Assembly: GCA_019752045.1 (NCBI GenBank)
Contig: JAIEMP010000007.1
Span: forward strand, 372,001 to 436,000
Length of the DNA: 64,000 bases
Origin: Chitinophagaceae bacterium
Lineage (GTDB): Bacteria > Bacteroidota > Bacteroidia > Chitinophagales > Chitinophagaceae
Reading direction: 5' to 3'
Shown here: in pieces, positions 1-9,271 of the stretch
Layout of the letters: the number at the start of each line of letters is the position of its first letter
Numbering within the stretch: position 1 is the first letter of the stretch
Notes under the pieces: model-generated
The model's input: the letters and a program-made list of their open reading frames with translations, nothing else
Databases searched by the model: none
Told to the model about the DNA's origin: nothing
Made by a program: the position numbers and the translations under genes

Positions 1-72
1 TGAGAGCAGGATTTACCGCCTTTCGCTGCCTGTGTATAACGCTCTGAGATTGAATTATCTTATTTTTATCCC

Positions 73-1170
73 ATGCAAATTGCTGAAATCACCCGTTTTC
101 TGGAAACAATTGCCCCTCCTTTTCTGCAGGAAGGCTATGATAATGCAGGTCTTATTACAGGTTCAGGTGCATGGGAATGCACAGGAGTAGTTGTTAGTCT
201 CGATGCTACTGAAGAAGTTGTTCAGGAGGCAAAAGCAAAAGGTTGTAATCTGATTATTGCCCACCACCCGATTGTTTTCAGCGGGTTAAAGAAAATTACC
301 GGTAAAACATACGTAGAAAGAGCTGTTATCAAATCCATCAAAGAAGATATAGCGATTTATGCCATACATACCAATCTGGACAATGTAATGGAAGGTGTAA
401 ATGGAAAAATGGCTGAACGGATTGGCTTAACCAATTGCAAAATATTACAGCCAAAACCCTCTTTGCTTCAAAAGCTTTTTACGTTTGTTCCTCTGGCGCA
501 TGCCGATGCTGTTAGAACAGCTATTTTTGATGCAGGAGCCGGCCATATTGGAAATTACAGTGAATGCAGCTTTTCCACATCCGGTACAGGTACTTTCAAA
601 GCCGGAGAAGGAACCAACCCTTTTGTAGGAAAAATTGGCAGCAGACATTCTGAAGAGGAAGTGAAAATAGAAGTACTTTTTCCTGTCTGGTTGCAGGGTG
701 CAATAATTAACGGAATGAAAAAAGCGCATCCATATGAAGAAGTGGCTTATGATATTGTGCCGCTGGAAAATAAGCACCAAATGACCGGCTCCGGCATTTT
801 AGGAGAATTACCGGAGGCCATTTCAGAAAAAGAATTCCTTCAACTGCTTAAAAATCAATTTGGATTATCTGTGATCAGGCATACCGGCTTTCGGAATAAG
901 CCTGTGAAAAAAGTTGCTGTTTGTGGCGGGGCAGGCAGTTTTTTAACCAAGACAGCACTGGCAGCAGGGGCTGATGCTTTTGTTACAGCTGATGTGAAAT
1001 ATCATGAGTTTTTTGACGCTGAAAACAACATGCTTTTGACCGATATTGGGCATTGGGAAAGTGAACAGTTTACAATTGATTTATTGGCCGAATTTTTAAG
1101 TGTGAAATTCCCTACCTTTGCCGTCCTCAAAACTGGTGTGAAAACGAATCCTGTTGAGTATTTCAGTTGA
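73..1170 (+). CDS. Nif3-like dinuclear metal centre protein
   Basis: A 365-residue protein of the Nif3/YbgI (GTP cyclohydrolase I type 2 / NIF3) family. Two metal-binding segments are visible: AHHPIVF at about residues 63-69 and IHTNLDN near residue 98, with a third, GHWESEQ, near the C-terminus. The middle 100 or so residues form the extra domain found in the long form of the family, which explains the length over the 250-residue short form. Members form toroidal hexamers; the cellular substrate is not agreed, so only the family is called. It lies upstream of a zinc-ribbon coiled-coil gene, a pairing I recall from other Bacteroidota. Confidence 0.93.
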   Translation: MQIAEITRFLETIAPPFLQEGYDNAGLITGSGAWECTGVVVSLDATEEVVQEAKAKGCNLIIAHHPIVFSGLKKITGKTYVERAVIKSIKEDIAIYAIHTNLDNVMEGVNGKMAERIGLTNCKILQPKPSLLQKLFTFVPLAHADAVRTAIFDAGAGHIGNYSECSFSTSGTGTFKAGEGTNPFVGKIGSRHSEEEVKIEVLFPVWLQGAIINGMKKAHPYEEVAYDIVPLENKHQMTGSGILGELPEAISEKEFLQLLKNQFGLSVIRHTGFRNKPVKKVAVCGGAGSFLTKTALAAGADAFVTADVKYHEFFDAENNMLLTDIGHWESEQFTIDLLAEFLSVKFPTFAVLKTGVKTNPVEYFS

Positions 1171-1191
1171 TTAGTGTGATGGACGTACAAG

Positions 1192-1220
1192 CCTGCCCGG
1201 CCGAACGCCATTCGGACAGG
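1192..1220. repeat. GC-rich imperfect palindrome
   Basis: A 29-bp GC-rich element beginning CCTGCCCG and ending TTCGGACAGG, in the 118-bp gap between the Nif3-like gene and the zinc-ribbon gene. It can fold on itself imperfectly and shares its layout (CCTGCCCG, CGAA, CATTC, then a GG-rich end) with the element at 23652-23679. Probably a dispersed intergenic repeat; no function can be read from it. Confidence 0.45.
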
Positions 1221-1288
1221 AGAGTGACACAACCAAAGCTGAGCAGGGCTTAACCGCCGGAAAAAAACAAAAAACTTCAAACACATAT

Positions 1289-2041
1289 ATGGCTACTACA
1301 AAAGAGTATTCTGTAGAAGAAAAACTGAAGGCACTGATTCATGTGCAGAAAATTGAAAGCAAACTGGATCAGATCCAGATTCTGAAAGGTGAGTTACCGA
1401 TGGAAGTAAAAGACCTTGAAGACGAAATTGAAGGATTGAATGCTCGTAAGAATCGTATTGAAGAAGAGATCAACGGTATTCAGGAATTTATTGAAAGCCG
1501 TAAAACAGCCATTACAGAATCACAGGCGCTTATAAAAAAATACGAAAAGCAAAGTGAGAATGTAAAGAACAACCGTGAATTTGAAGCGATCAATAAAGAG
1601 CTTGAAATGCAGGGGCTGGAAGTGAAGCTGGCTGAAAAACATATTAAAGATGCAAACGAAGAGTTGATTGAAAAAAGTGAAGTGCTTGAAAAAGCCAAGA
1701 AAGCAATTGCTGTAAAAGAAAAAAATCTTGAACATAAGAAAGGTGAGCTGGATAAAATTATTGCCGATACAGAGAAAGAAGAAAATCATTTAAAAGGGCA
1801 GGTAAACAAAGCAAGAGAAGCTGTTGACGAGCGTTTGCTCGTAAGCTTCGACCGAATCCGTAACAGTTACAGAAATGGCCTTTCTGTAGTTCCTATTGAA
1901 AGAGAGAGCTGCGGCGGTTGTTTCAACACCATTCCACCACAACGCCAGAGCGAGATTAAACAACATAAGAAGATCATTGTTTGTGAAAACTGCGGACGTA
2001 TTCTTGTAGACACAGATTTGAATGATTCAATTGAACCATAA
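1289..2041 (+). CDS. Coiled-coil protein with C4-type zinc ribbon
   Basis: A 250-residue cytosolic protein. Residues about 25-180 are Lys/Glu-rich heptads of an antiparallel coiled coil. The C-terminus carries a zinc ribbon with CxxC pairs at Cys208/Cys211 and Cys232/Cys235. This is the architecture of the CT398/HP0958-like C4-type zinc-ribbon family; the Helicobacter member is linked to flagellar regulation, but that role need not carry over to a Bacteroidota species. The biochemical role here is unknown. A strong terminator follows at 2063-2098. Confidence 0.9.
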   Translation: MATTKEYSVEEKLKALIHVQKIESKLDQIQILKGELPMEVKDLEDEIEGLNARKNRIEEEINGIQEFIESRKTAITESQALIKKYEKQSENVKNNREFEAINKELEMQGLEVKLAEKHIKDANEELIEKSEVLEKAKKAIAVKEKNLEHKKGELDKIIADTEKEENHLKGQVNKAREAVDERLLVSFDRIRNSYRNGLSVVPIERESCGGCFNTIPPQRQSEIKQHKKIIVCENCGRILVDTDLNDSIEP

Positions 2042-2062
2042 TTCATAATTATACTTCATTTA

Positions 2063-2098
2063 AAAGCGGCTTTGAATTTTCAACGCCGCTTTTTTGTT
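2063..2098 (+). terminator. Rho-independent terminator after the zinc-ribbon gene
   Basis: AAAAGCGGC and GCCGCTTTT form a perfect 9-bp stem around a 14-nt loop, followed by a run of T. It lies 22 bp beyond the stop at 2041 and before recN. Confidence 0.85.
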
Positions 2099-2227
2099 GG
2101 CCCACCTGCAGTAATTAAAAACCATTTTTATTTAAGTATAACGCTGTTTTAATTGAAAATTGAACAATCTGCAACTGCAAACAGGATATGATAGTTTGCG
2201 CTATTTCATTTAGTTTTGAAATTCTAT

Positions 2228-3883
2228 ATGCTGCAAAAACTTTCCATACAAAATTTTGCCATTATTGATGAACTGACGGTTGAATTTCAGAGCGGCTTAA
2301 ACAGCATCACCGGAGAAACAGGTGCCGGTAAATCAATATTACTTGGTGCATTGGGTCTGGTACTGGGTAACAGAGCCGAAAGCAATGTGTTGATGAATAA
2401 AGAAAAGAAATGTGTAGTGGAAGTATTCTTTTCTGCAGGCAATTACCTGAAAGTAAAAGAGTGGTTACAAGAGCAGGAAATGGAGCATGAGGAAGAATTG
2501 ATCTTACGGAGAGAGATTGCTCCCAACGGTAAATCAAGAGCATTTGTAAATGATACCCCTGTAAATCTAACTCAACTCAAAGCACTTACTTCGTTATTGG
2601 TTGATCTGCATCAACAGTTTGATACACTTGAATTGGGAGAAGAAGGTTTTCAACGTGAAGTACTGGATGCATTAGCCAGCTGCGCAAAAGAAGTGCAACA
2701 GTACCACAGCAGTTATCTCCTTTACATTAAACAACAAAAAGAATTACAACTGTTGAAAGAACAACAGCTGCAGGCAAAAAAAGAACAGGACTATAAACAG
2801 TTTTTACTGGATGAATTAAATGAGGCTGCATTTAAAGAAAATGAACTGGAAGATGTTGAACAGGAATTGAAACTGCTTGCAAATGCCGGTGCTATCTCAA
2901 CCGTATTAACCGATGTAACTGCTTTTTTAAAAGAAGGTGATGCCCCAGTTGTACAACAATTAAAATCTTTACTCCAGCGCTTGCAGCAGTATAAAGACAT
3001 GAATGCAGATCTGCAACTGATCACTGAACGTTTACAATCGGCACAAATTGAACTAAATGATATTTCTGCCGAGCTGGTTCATTTACAAAACAGTATTAGT
3101 ATTGATGAATCCCGCATGCAGCAGATCAACGATCGTTTAGAAACCGGTTATAAACTGCAAAAGAAACATGGCTTTCATTCTACCCACGAACTTTTACAGA
3201 TACAGCAGCAGTTGGAAAACGAACTGCAGGTTGTATTAAATCTTGATCAATCGATCAGTGATAAAGAAAAAGAAATTGCACAGCTTCAGATTCAATTAGA
3301 AAAACAGGCAACCGCCATTCATGAAAAAAGAAAAAAACAGGCTGAGCCATTTGCAAAAAATGTAACCAACTTGCTGCAACGTGTAGGTATGCCCAACGCA
3401 CAGTTAAAAGTTGAACTGAATAAAACTGTGTTATCAGCATTTGGAAAAGATGAAATCAGCTTTTTGTTTGATGCCAATAAAAGCAATCGCTTTGAGCCCA
3501 TCAGTAAAGTAGCAAGCGGTGGCGAACTGAGCCGTTTAATGTTATGCATTAAATCGCTTGTAGCAGAAAGCATTCAACTGCCAACCATGTTGTTTGATGA
3601 AATTGATACCGGTATCAGCGGTGAAGCTGCAAGACAGGTGGGCATTTTACTGAAAGAACTTTCTGCAAAACATCAGGTGATAACCATTACTCATCTTCCG
3701 CAAATAGCAGCTAAAGCATCGGCGCATTACTTTGTATATAAGCAGGAAGAACACTCGGTTATCAAAACAAAAATCCGTTTACTCAACAAAGAAGAGCAAA
3801 TTGAAACGATTGCCAAAATGTTGAGTGGAGAAAAACTCACAGCATCATCTTTAGTAACTGCAAAAGAAATGGTGGCAGGATAA
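2228..3883 (+). CDS. recN: DNA repair protein RecN
   Basis: SMC-like ATPase of double-strand-break repair by homologous recombination, cytosolic. The N-terminus has the Walker A region GETGAGKS (about residues 30-37). A long Gln/Lys/Glu-rich coiled coil follows, then the signature VASGGELSR and the Walker B region LFDEIDTGISG near the C-terminus. The start is placed at the ATG at 2228 (MLQKLSIQNFAII), which fits the family N-terminus; an in-frame TTG at 2216 would add only four residues. At 551 residues it matches the usual length. It converges on uxuA with a 20-bp gap. Confidence 0.97.
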   Translation: MLQKLSIQNFAIIDELTVEFQSGLNSITGETGAGKSILLGALGLVLGNRAESNVLMNKEKKCVVEVFFSAGNYLKVKEWLQEQEMEHEEELILRREIAPNGKSRAFVNDTPVNLTQLKALTSLLVDLHQQFDTLELGEEGFQREVLDALASCAKEVQQYHSSYLLYIKQQKELQLLKEQQLQAKKEQDYKQFLLDELNEAAFKENELEDVEQELKLLANAGAISTVLTDVTAFLKEGDAPVVQQLKSLLQRLQQYKDMNADLQLITERLQSAQIELNDISAELVHLQNSISIDESRMQQINDRLETGYKLQKKHGFHSTHELLQIQQQLENELQVVLNLDQSISDKEKEIAQLQIQLEKQATAIHEKRKKQAEPFAKNVTNLLQRVGMPNAQLKVELNKTVLSAFGKDEISFLFDANKSNRFEPISKVASGGELSRLMLCIKSLVAESIQLPTMLFDEIDTGISGEAARQVGILLKELSAKHQVITITHLPQIAAKASAHYFVYKQEEHSVIKTKIRLLNKEEQIETIAKMLSGEKLTASSLVTAKEMVAG

Positions 3884-3903
3884 AACCAAGCCAGTATAAT
3901 TCA

Positions 3904-5067
3904 TTATAACGATTTATCTAACGCATACTCCACCCCTCTTAATTCAGCTAAACCTTTCAGTCGACCAATAGCAGAATAGCCGGGATACGTTTTCTTGTTG
4001 AGATCATCTAACATTTGATGTCCATGATCAGGACGCATTGGAATAGAAATATTTCTTCTGCGCTGCAGCAATACAATTTCTTTGATCACATCAAACATTT
4101 CTGTATCGCCACCTAAATGATCAGCTTCATAAAAATTTCCTTCTGCATCAAGTTTGGTATTACGCAAATGAAGAAAGTGAATATGATCAGCAAAACGCTT
4201 CACCATTGCGGGAATGTTATTATCAGGTCTTGCACCAAATGAACCGGTACAAAAACACAATCCATTTGCAGGCGATGGAACAGCTGCAAGTAAATCGGCG
4301 GCATCCTGCTCTGTGCTCATGATACGTGGAAGACCCAACACAGAATATGGAGGATCATCGGGATGAATTGCCATCTTTAAACCACACTCTTCCGCTACCG
4401 GAACAACCTGTTGCAAAAAATAAAACAAATGCTCTTTGAGTTTTGCAACATCAATGCCCTCATATTTTTTCAACTCAGTTAATACCTGATCAGGAGTAAA
4501 TGCATCATCACTTCCGGGCAAACCCAACATCATATTGCTAAATAGCTTTGTACGTTGCTCATTTGTCATTGAAGTTAAACGATCATGAGCTCTTGCAGTT
4601 TCTTCTACTGAATAATCTGCAGCAGCACCAGGGCGTTGCAATAAAAACAAATCAAAAATCACATAATCAATCCGGTTGAAATAAAGTGCTGTGCTTCCAT
4701 CAACCATCGGATATGCAATATCTGTACGTAACCAATCCAGCACCGGCATAAAATTATACGTCACTACTTTTAATCCGCAAGCTGCTACATTACGAAGACT
4801 TATTTTGTAATTCTCAATATGGTACATGTAATTGCCCGACTGTCGCTTAATATCATCACTCACCGGCAGACTTTCAATCACCGTCCAGGTCATGCCGGCA
4901 TCTTCAATCATTTGTTTACGAAGGAGAATTTCATCAGTTGTCCAGATATCCCCAACAGGGATCTGGTGCAATGCAGTAACAACACCGGCACATCCTGCCT
5001 GGCGGATATCTGATAAACTTACCGGGTCATTCGGTCCATACCAACGCATAGTTTGATGCATCAACAT
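3904..5067 (-). CDS. uxuA: D-mannonate dehydratase
   Basis: A 387-residue UxuA-type TIM-barrel enzyme converting D-mannonate to 2-keto-3-deoxy-D-gluconate in hexuronate breakdown. The N-terminal MRWYGPNDPVSL and the segments AIHPDDPPYS and FCTGSFGARPDN are typical of the family. It is the last gene of a leftward set xylB-xylA-uxuA. Together with the GH67 alpha-glucuronidase and the SDR at 12513, it suggests that glucuronic acid side chains of xylan are degraded by the isomerase (Ashwell) route. No glucuronate isomerase (UxaC) lies in the window. Confidence 0.96.
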   Translation of the reverse strand: MLMHQTMRWYGPNDPVSLSDIRQAGCAGVVTALHQIPVGDIWTTDEILLRKQMIEDAGMTWTVIESLPVSDDIKRQSGNYMYHIENYKISLRNVAACGLKVVTYNFMPVLDWLRTDIAYPMVDGSTALYFNRIDYVIFDLFLLQRPGAAADYSVEETARAHDRLTSMTNEQRTKLFSNMMLGLPGSDDAFTPDQVLTELKKYEGIDVAKLKEHLFYFLQQVVPVAEECGLKMAIHPDDPPYSVLGLPRIMSTEQDAADLLAAVPSPANGLCFCTGSFGARPDNNIPAMVKRFADHIHFLHLRNTKLDAEGNFYEADHLGGDTEMFDVIKEIVLLQRRRNISIPMRPDHGHQMLDDLNKKTYPGYSAIGRLKGLAELRGVEYALDKSL

Positions 5068-5162
5068 AATTCACTCGTTTTTATAAATGTAGTTTACAAA
5101 AATAAAAAAGCTTACAATAATCATTTACATCTTATTGCAAGCAAGTTCCAAGCCATATATTA

Positions 5163-6491
5163 TCAGATAAAACGGTTAATAATATTCTCCAGGTATTCCT
5201 GTTTACCACTGCGAACAGCGGGTTCACCGTTTTCTACTGCATATGCTTTCAAATCTTCCAATGATAATTTACCTTCTTCAAATTCTTTTCCCTTTCCACT
5301 ATCGAATGAAGCATAGCGATCGGTTCTGATTTTTTTATAATCCGATTTCTGTAAAACAGCATCAGCAATTATGAGCGCACGTGCAAACGTATCCATACCA
5401 CCAATATGTGCATGAAAGAGATCTTCAGCATCGGTACTGTTTCTGCGGATCTTTGCATCGAAGTTGATACCACCGCCTGAAAGACCACCTGCTTCAACAA
5501 CTACCAGCATGGCTTCTGCCAACTCATTTATATTATTCGGAAACTGATCAGTATCCCAACCATTCTGATAATCGCCACGGTTTGCATCCATTGAACCAAG
5601 CATGCCTGCATCAGCAGCTACTTGTAATTCATGTTGAAATGTATGACCTGCCAATGTTGCATGATTTACTTCGATATTAATTTTAAAATCATTCAACAGA
5701 TCATATTGACGAAGGAAGCCAATCACCGTTTCACAATCATAATCGTATTGATGCTTACTTGGCTCACAAGGTTTAGGTTCTATAAAGAAGGTTCCTTTAA
5801 ATCCATTTTTACGTGCATAATCTTTTGCAGTATGTAAAAAGCGGGCAAGATGCTCTTTCTCTCTTTGCATATTCGTATTGAGTAAACTCATGTACCCTTC
5901 ACGACCTCCCCAGAATACATAATTCTCACCTCCCAATGCAATGGTTGCATCCAATGCTGCTTTCACTTGCGCTGCTCCGTGAGTAAGTACATGAAAATCG
6001 GGATTGGTTGCTGCACCATTCATATACCTCCGGTTCGAAAATAAATTAGCCGTTCCCCAAAGAAGCTTCACTCCACTTGCTTTTTGCTTTTCGCTAAAGT
6101 ATTCTGTAATGGCTTGCAAACGACGATCATTCTCGTTTACATCATTGGTATAGTCAATTGCATCTACATCATGGAAACAATAAAAAGGAAGATTTAATTT
6201 AGTGATGAATTCAAAGGCAGCATCCGCCTTGTCTTTTGCACGTTCTACCGCATCTGTTTTTTTGTCCCAGGGAAAAATATGCGTGGGTTCTCCAAAAGGA
6301 TCAGCACCGCTGCCAACAAAGCTGTGCCAGTATGCACAAGCAAAGCGCAACCATTCTTTCATACTCTTTCCTGCTACAATTTTGTTTTCATCGTACCAGC
6401 GAAACGCCAACGGATTATCTGTATTTGTTCCTTCAAATTTAATTTGCGGAATACCTTTAAAAAATTCTGTTTGTCCTGTTACTACTGTCAT
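5163..6491 (-). CDS. xylA: Xylose isomerase
   Basis: A 442-residue class II xylose isomerase (D-xylose to D-xylulose). Visible family motifs are FHDVDAID (catalytic His region), FWGGREGY, the metal-site [31 protein letters not shown] and [11 protein letters not shown]. The length is usual for the Bacteroidota/anaerobic-fungal type. The gene lies 54 bp after xylB and 95 bp before uxuA on the same strand, so co-transcription is likely. Confidence 0.98.
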   Translation of the reverse strand: MTVVTGQTEFFKGIPQIKFEGTNTDNPLAFRWYDENKIVAGKSMKEWLRFACAYWHSFVGSGADPFGEPTHIFPWDKKTDAVERAKDKADAAFEFITKLNLPFYCFHDVDAIDYTNDVNENDRRLQAITEYFSEKQKASGVKLLWGTANLFSNRRYMNGAATNPDFHVLTHGAAQVKAALDATIALGGENYVFWGGREGYMSLLNTNMQREKEHLARFLHTAKDYARKNGFKGTFFIEPKPCEPSKHQYDYDCETVIGFLRQYDLLNDFKINIEVNHATLAGHTFQHELQVAADAGMLGSMDANRGDYQNGWDTDQFPNNINELAEAMLVVVEAGGLSGGGINFDAKIRRNSTDAEDLFHAHIGGMDTFARALIIADAVLQKSDYKKIRTDRYASFDSGKGKEFEEGKLSLEDLKAYAVENGEPAVRSGKQEYLENIINRFI

Positions 6492-6545
6492 TGTTTGATT
6501 TTTTACTGTTGTTATCAGCTCAGTTATTGAAATGATGTTTGTTTG

Positions 6546-8024
6546 TTACCCAATGCACTTTTGCAACAACGTATTCCATTTTCCATACAGTGCATCATAT
6601 TGTTGTACACACTTATCCGGTTCTATTAAAGCCAATGGTTTACGATTGGTGAATGCATCTTTGGCATCGGCATAAATTCCTGCACCCATACCTGCACCAA
6701 TAGCAGCACCTGTGCTCCCATCACAATTATGCAGCTCAACAGGTATATTCAATGCGTTTACAAACGCCTTGGTAAACACATCGCTCAAAAACATATTTGC
6801 CTTACCTGCACGTATTACAGAAGGATTCATTTTATTCTCCCGCATAATATCCAGGCCATACCGGAATGCAAATGCAATTCCCTCCTGCGAAGCACGATAG
6901 AGATGTGCATTTGTATGAATGTTGAAATCAAGTTGCAGTAATTGTGCGCCTGTTATTTTATTCTCCAGCATCCGTTCTGCACCATTACCAAACGGCAGAA
7001 CAAACAACCCATCACTTCCAATAGAAACAGTTGATGCCGCTTCATTCATTTGCTGATAAGATTGATTGCCGGTACTGTTTTTTACCCAACGGTTCAAAAT
7101 GCCTGTTCCATTGATACATAGTAAAACACCTATACGTTTTTGAGTTGCTGTATGATTAACATGTGCAAAGCTGTTAATTCGTGATTGCGGATCGAATGTA
7201 AGCTCATCACTAACACCATATATTACTCCACTGGTGCCGGCTGTTGCAGCAACTTCACCTGGTTCTAAAACATTTAACGATAATGCATTGTTTGGTTGAT
7301 CGCCTGCTTTATATGTAACCGGTATTCCTGCAGATAAAGACAACTCTGCTGCAACCGATGCATCCAATTTTCCATGTTCTGAAAACACATCCTTAATCTC
7401 CGGAATTACAGATTGACTGAAACCAAAATAATCAAACACATTCTGCGACAATTCATTCTTTATAAAATCCCAGAACACCCCCTCAGATAAAGAAGAAATA
7501 CTTGTATTAGTTGAACCTGTAAACTTCATGGAAATATAATCACCGGGCAACATGATCTGATGAATTTTTTCAAACAAGTGCGGTTCATATTGTTTTACCC
7601 ATGCCAGTTTGCTTGCTGTAAAATTTCCCGGCGAGTTTAATAAATGTTGCAAACATTTTGAATGACCTATTGAATCAAAAGCATTCTTGCCAATTTCTAC
7701 TGCACGGCTGTCGCACCAAATAATGCTGTCACGTAATACATGATTGTCTTTGTCAACAATTACTAAACCATGCATCTGGTATGAAATTCCAATAGCTGCA
7801 ATATCTTTTGCATTGTATTTCTTTGTGGCATTTGCTTTTAAAATTGCCTGTTGTGTATGCTCCCACCACATAGCAGGGTTTTGCTCAGCCCACCCCGGTT
7901 GTTTCGAAATTATTTCCGATTCAACCTCCGGATAATATGCTGAAACAATACACTCCTGAGATTGGGCATCTACAACCGATACTTTAACAGAAGAAGTTCC
8001 AATGTCAATCCCCAATAAAAGCAT
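6546..8024 (-). CDS. xylB: Xylulokinase
   Basis: A 492-residue FGGY-family carbohydrate kinase phosphorylating D-xylulose. The N-terminal phosphate-binding GIDIGTSSVKVSVVD and the substrate region YQMHGLV are visible, as are the central AGDQPNNALSLNV and the C-terminal GKANMFLSDVFTKAF and GAAIGAGMGAG segments of the second actin-like domain. It is first in the leftward xylB-xylA-uxuA group, so its promoter should lie in the 0.7-kb divergent region that also carries two LacI-type palindromes. Confidence 0.97.
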   Translation of the reverse strand: MLLLGIDIGTSSVKVSVVDAQSQECIVSAYYPEVESEIISKQPGWAEQNPAMWWEHTQQAILKANATKKYNAKDIAAIGISYQMHGLVIVDKDNHVLRDSIIWCDSRAVEIGKNAFDSIGHSKCLQHLLNSPGNFTASKLAWVKQYEPHLFEKIHQIMLPGDYISMKFTGSTNTSISSLSEGVFWDFIKNELSQNVFDYFGFSQSVIPEIKDVFSEHGKLDASVAAELSLSAGIPVTYKAGDQPNNALSLNVLEPGEVAATAGTSGVIYGVSDELTFDPQSRINSFAHVNHTATQKRIGVLLCINGTGILNRWVKNSTGNQSYQQMNEAASTVSIGSDGLFVLPFGNGAERMLENKITGAQLLQLDFNIHTNAHLYRASQEGIAFAFRYGLDIMRENKMNPSVIRAGKANMFLSDVFTKAFVNALNIPVELHNCDGSTGAAIGAGMGAGIYADAKDAFTNRKPLALIEPDKCVQQYDALYGKWNTLLQKCIG

Positions 8025-8206
8025 AGCTAAATTTACGTTTTACAAGTTTAAAAAATGGGAGCAGAAACATCCTCCCTGATTTTTAATTATAACCTCAATA
8101 CAAACATGAGAAAACAACTTTATTGACCCTTTAATTCTTGCAGAAAACCAGCAAAAGATGGTTTTTAATGGCAGGTTTACTCATACAACAATAGAAATTC
8201 TATACT

Positions 8207-8450
8207 TCAGTTCAACCACCAGTTGTTCGCATCATTAACTCCCCAAACAGTAATACAGGTATAACTTTTAACGTAACCTGCAGTCTTTTTACTATACCAT
8301 CCAAGTGTATGCTCAAAAACACTAAAGCCTTCTGCCGTTGCAATATTTACAAACTCATCCACATTGGAATAGTTAAAAACACCGCTTCCTTTAACAATCG
8401 ATTTATTTTTTATTTCATTTTCATACGTGATGCAATGCGTTGCATATATA
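8207..8450 (-). pseudogene. Remnant of a GH10 endo-xylanase
   Basis: Reading the minus strand in one open frame down to the TGA at 8207 gives about 80 codons. The first part contains YENEIKNKSIV, SGVFNYSNVDEFVNIA and EHTLGWYSKK. This corresponds to the GH10 xylanase stretch running from the conserved ENEMK to the GHTLxWHSQ motif. It then jumps straight to CITVWGVNDANNWW, which resembles the C-terminal TVWGxxDxxSW motif. The whole barrel between, including both catalytic glutamates, is missing, and a stop lies just upstream in the same frame. It is a relic that cannot encode an active enzyme. Its placement beside xylan genes supports the reading. Confidence 0.7.
8430..8445. promoter_or_regulatory. 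Candidate LacI-family operator 1
   Basis: ATGCAATGCGTTGCAT, inverted ATGCAA/TTGCAT arms around four bases. It shares its arms with the site at 8650-8665 and lies upstream of divergent xylB and the lacI pair. It overlaps the 5' end of the GH10 remnant, so it could be a relic of that gene's own control region or simply coding sequence. Confidence 0.5.
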
Positions 8451-8649
8451 ATTCAAAAAAAACCACTTTTCCTTTGCTGATCCTTTTTCGAATGCTTTGC
8501 TTACAAGTTACCTCATCACAAATTCAAAAAATATAATATTGACTTCAATTTCTGTATTCATTTGCTGTAAACAGTTTTAGTAAAAGAACACAGAACTTTT
8601 GAATGCACAGAAGCTAATCTGACAGCTAAAGTAGGAAATACTTTTAATT

Positions 8650-8665
8650 ATGCAACCGATTGCAT
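8650..8665. promoter_or_regulatory. Candidate LacI-family operator 2
   Basis: ATGCAACCGATTGCAT, inverted ATGCAA/TTGCAT arms with a central CG step, the usual form of LacI/GalR-family operators. It lies 58 bp before the start of the first lacI-type gene, which suggests autoregulation and control of the divergent xylose genes. Confidence 0.6.
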
Positions 8666-8681
8666 TTCTTTAAAAAAATCT

Positions 8682-8696
8682 TCTATCTTAGATAGA
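8682..8696. promoter_or_regulatory. Short palindrome before the first lacI gene
   Basis: TCTATC-TTA-GATAGA, a 6-bp inverted repeat about 26 bp upstream of the ATG at 8723. It could be part of the promoter or a short 5'-UTR hairpin. Its role is not determined. Confidence 0.3.
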
Positions 8697-8722
8697 TAAA
8701 CCATCTCTGTCATTCTCCACTT

Positions 8723-9259
8723 ATGCAGAACGATGTTACTATTTACGACCTGGCGAGGGAGCTTCATTTCTCAGCTGCTACAATCAGCAGGGGGCTAAAG
8801 AAGAGCAGCGCTCTTAAAAAAGATACTGTGATCCGGATCCTGAAGAAAGCAGAAGAGATGGGTTACCGTCACAATAACTTTGCGAGCAACCTCCGTAATA
8901 AGCGCACACAAACTATTGGCATCATTGTTCCCCGATTGAACAGTTATTTTATGACTTCTGTATTGGCCGGCATTGAAGATATTGCCAGTAAAGAAGGTTA
9001 TCATATTATCATCAGTCAGTCATTGGAAAAAAAGGAACTGGAGAAAAGTAATGCGCATACCATGTTTAATAAAAGAGTAGATGGCTTATTGATATCACTT
9101 GCTAACGACACAACAGACATTGATCATCTGCAGCCATTTTTTGATAAACATATACCGGTTGTATTTTTCGACAGGGCACTCCCAAACGATCAGAAAAAAT
9201 ACACCACTTTTAATAAGAGAATCATCGAAGCAATTAAAAGGTTAACCTACGATTCATAA
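8723..9259 (+). pseudogene. C-terminally truncated LacI-family regulator
   Basis: A 178-residue protein, about half the usual 340. The N-terminal helix-turn-helix (VTIYDLARELHFSAATISRGLK), hinge and first half of the sugar-binding domain (up to VVFFDRALP) are clear. They closely parallel the full-length neighbour 12 bp downstream, including GYRHNNFASNLR and SVLAGIE. After about residue 155 the similarity stops, the protein ends 20-odd residues later and the C-terminal subdomain is absent. It most likely arose by tandem duplication and decay. It still could make a DNA-binding fragment, so loss of all function is not certain. Confidence 0.75.
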
Positions 9260-9271
9260 CAAACCAGAGCC

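Larger units (their letters stand above)
8025..8722. other. Divergent regulatory region between xylB and the lacI pair
   Basis: A 698-bp AT-rich gap without an intact gene. It holds a decayed GH10 xylanase fragment on the minus strand (8207-8450), two ATGCAA-N4-TTGCAT palindromes (8430-8445 and 8650-8665) and a TCTATC-TTA-GATAGA palindrome (8682-8696) close to the first lacI start. The promoters for both divergent gene sets should be here, but I cannot place their -33/-7 boxes with confidence. A 75-codon plus-strand frame at 8309-8536 looks like chance. Confidence 0.7.

Noticed and set aside
1-72. Possible gene end or RNA at the left edge
   Set aside because: Too short to assign; no stem or frame stands out.
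1002-1286. Minus-strand 94-codon frame across the Nif3 gene end
   Set aside because: Antisense to a conserved gene and running through a palindromic repeat.
8309-8536. Plus-strand 75-codon open frame in the xylB-lacI gap
   Set aside because: No recognisable motif, and most of it lies opposite the GH10 remnant, whose minus-strand frame makes family sense.
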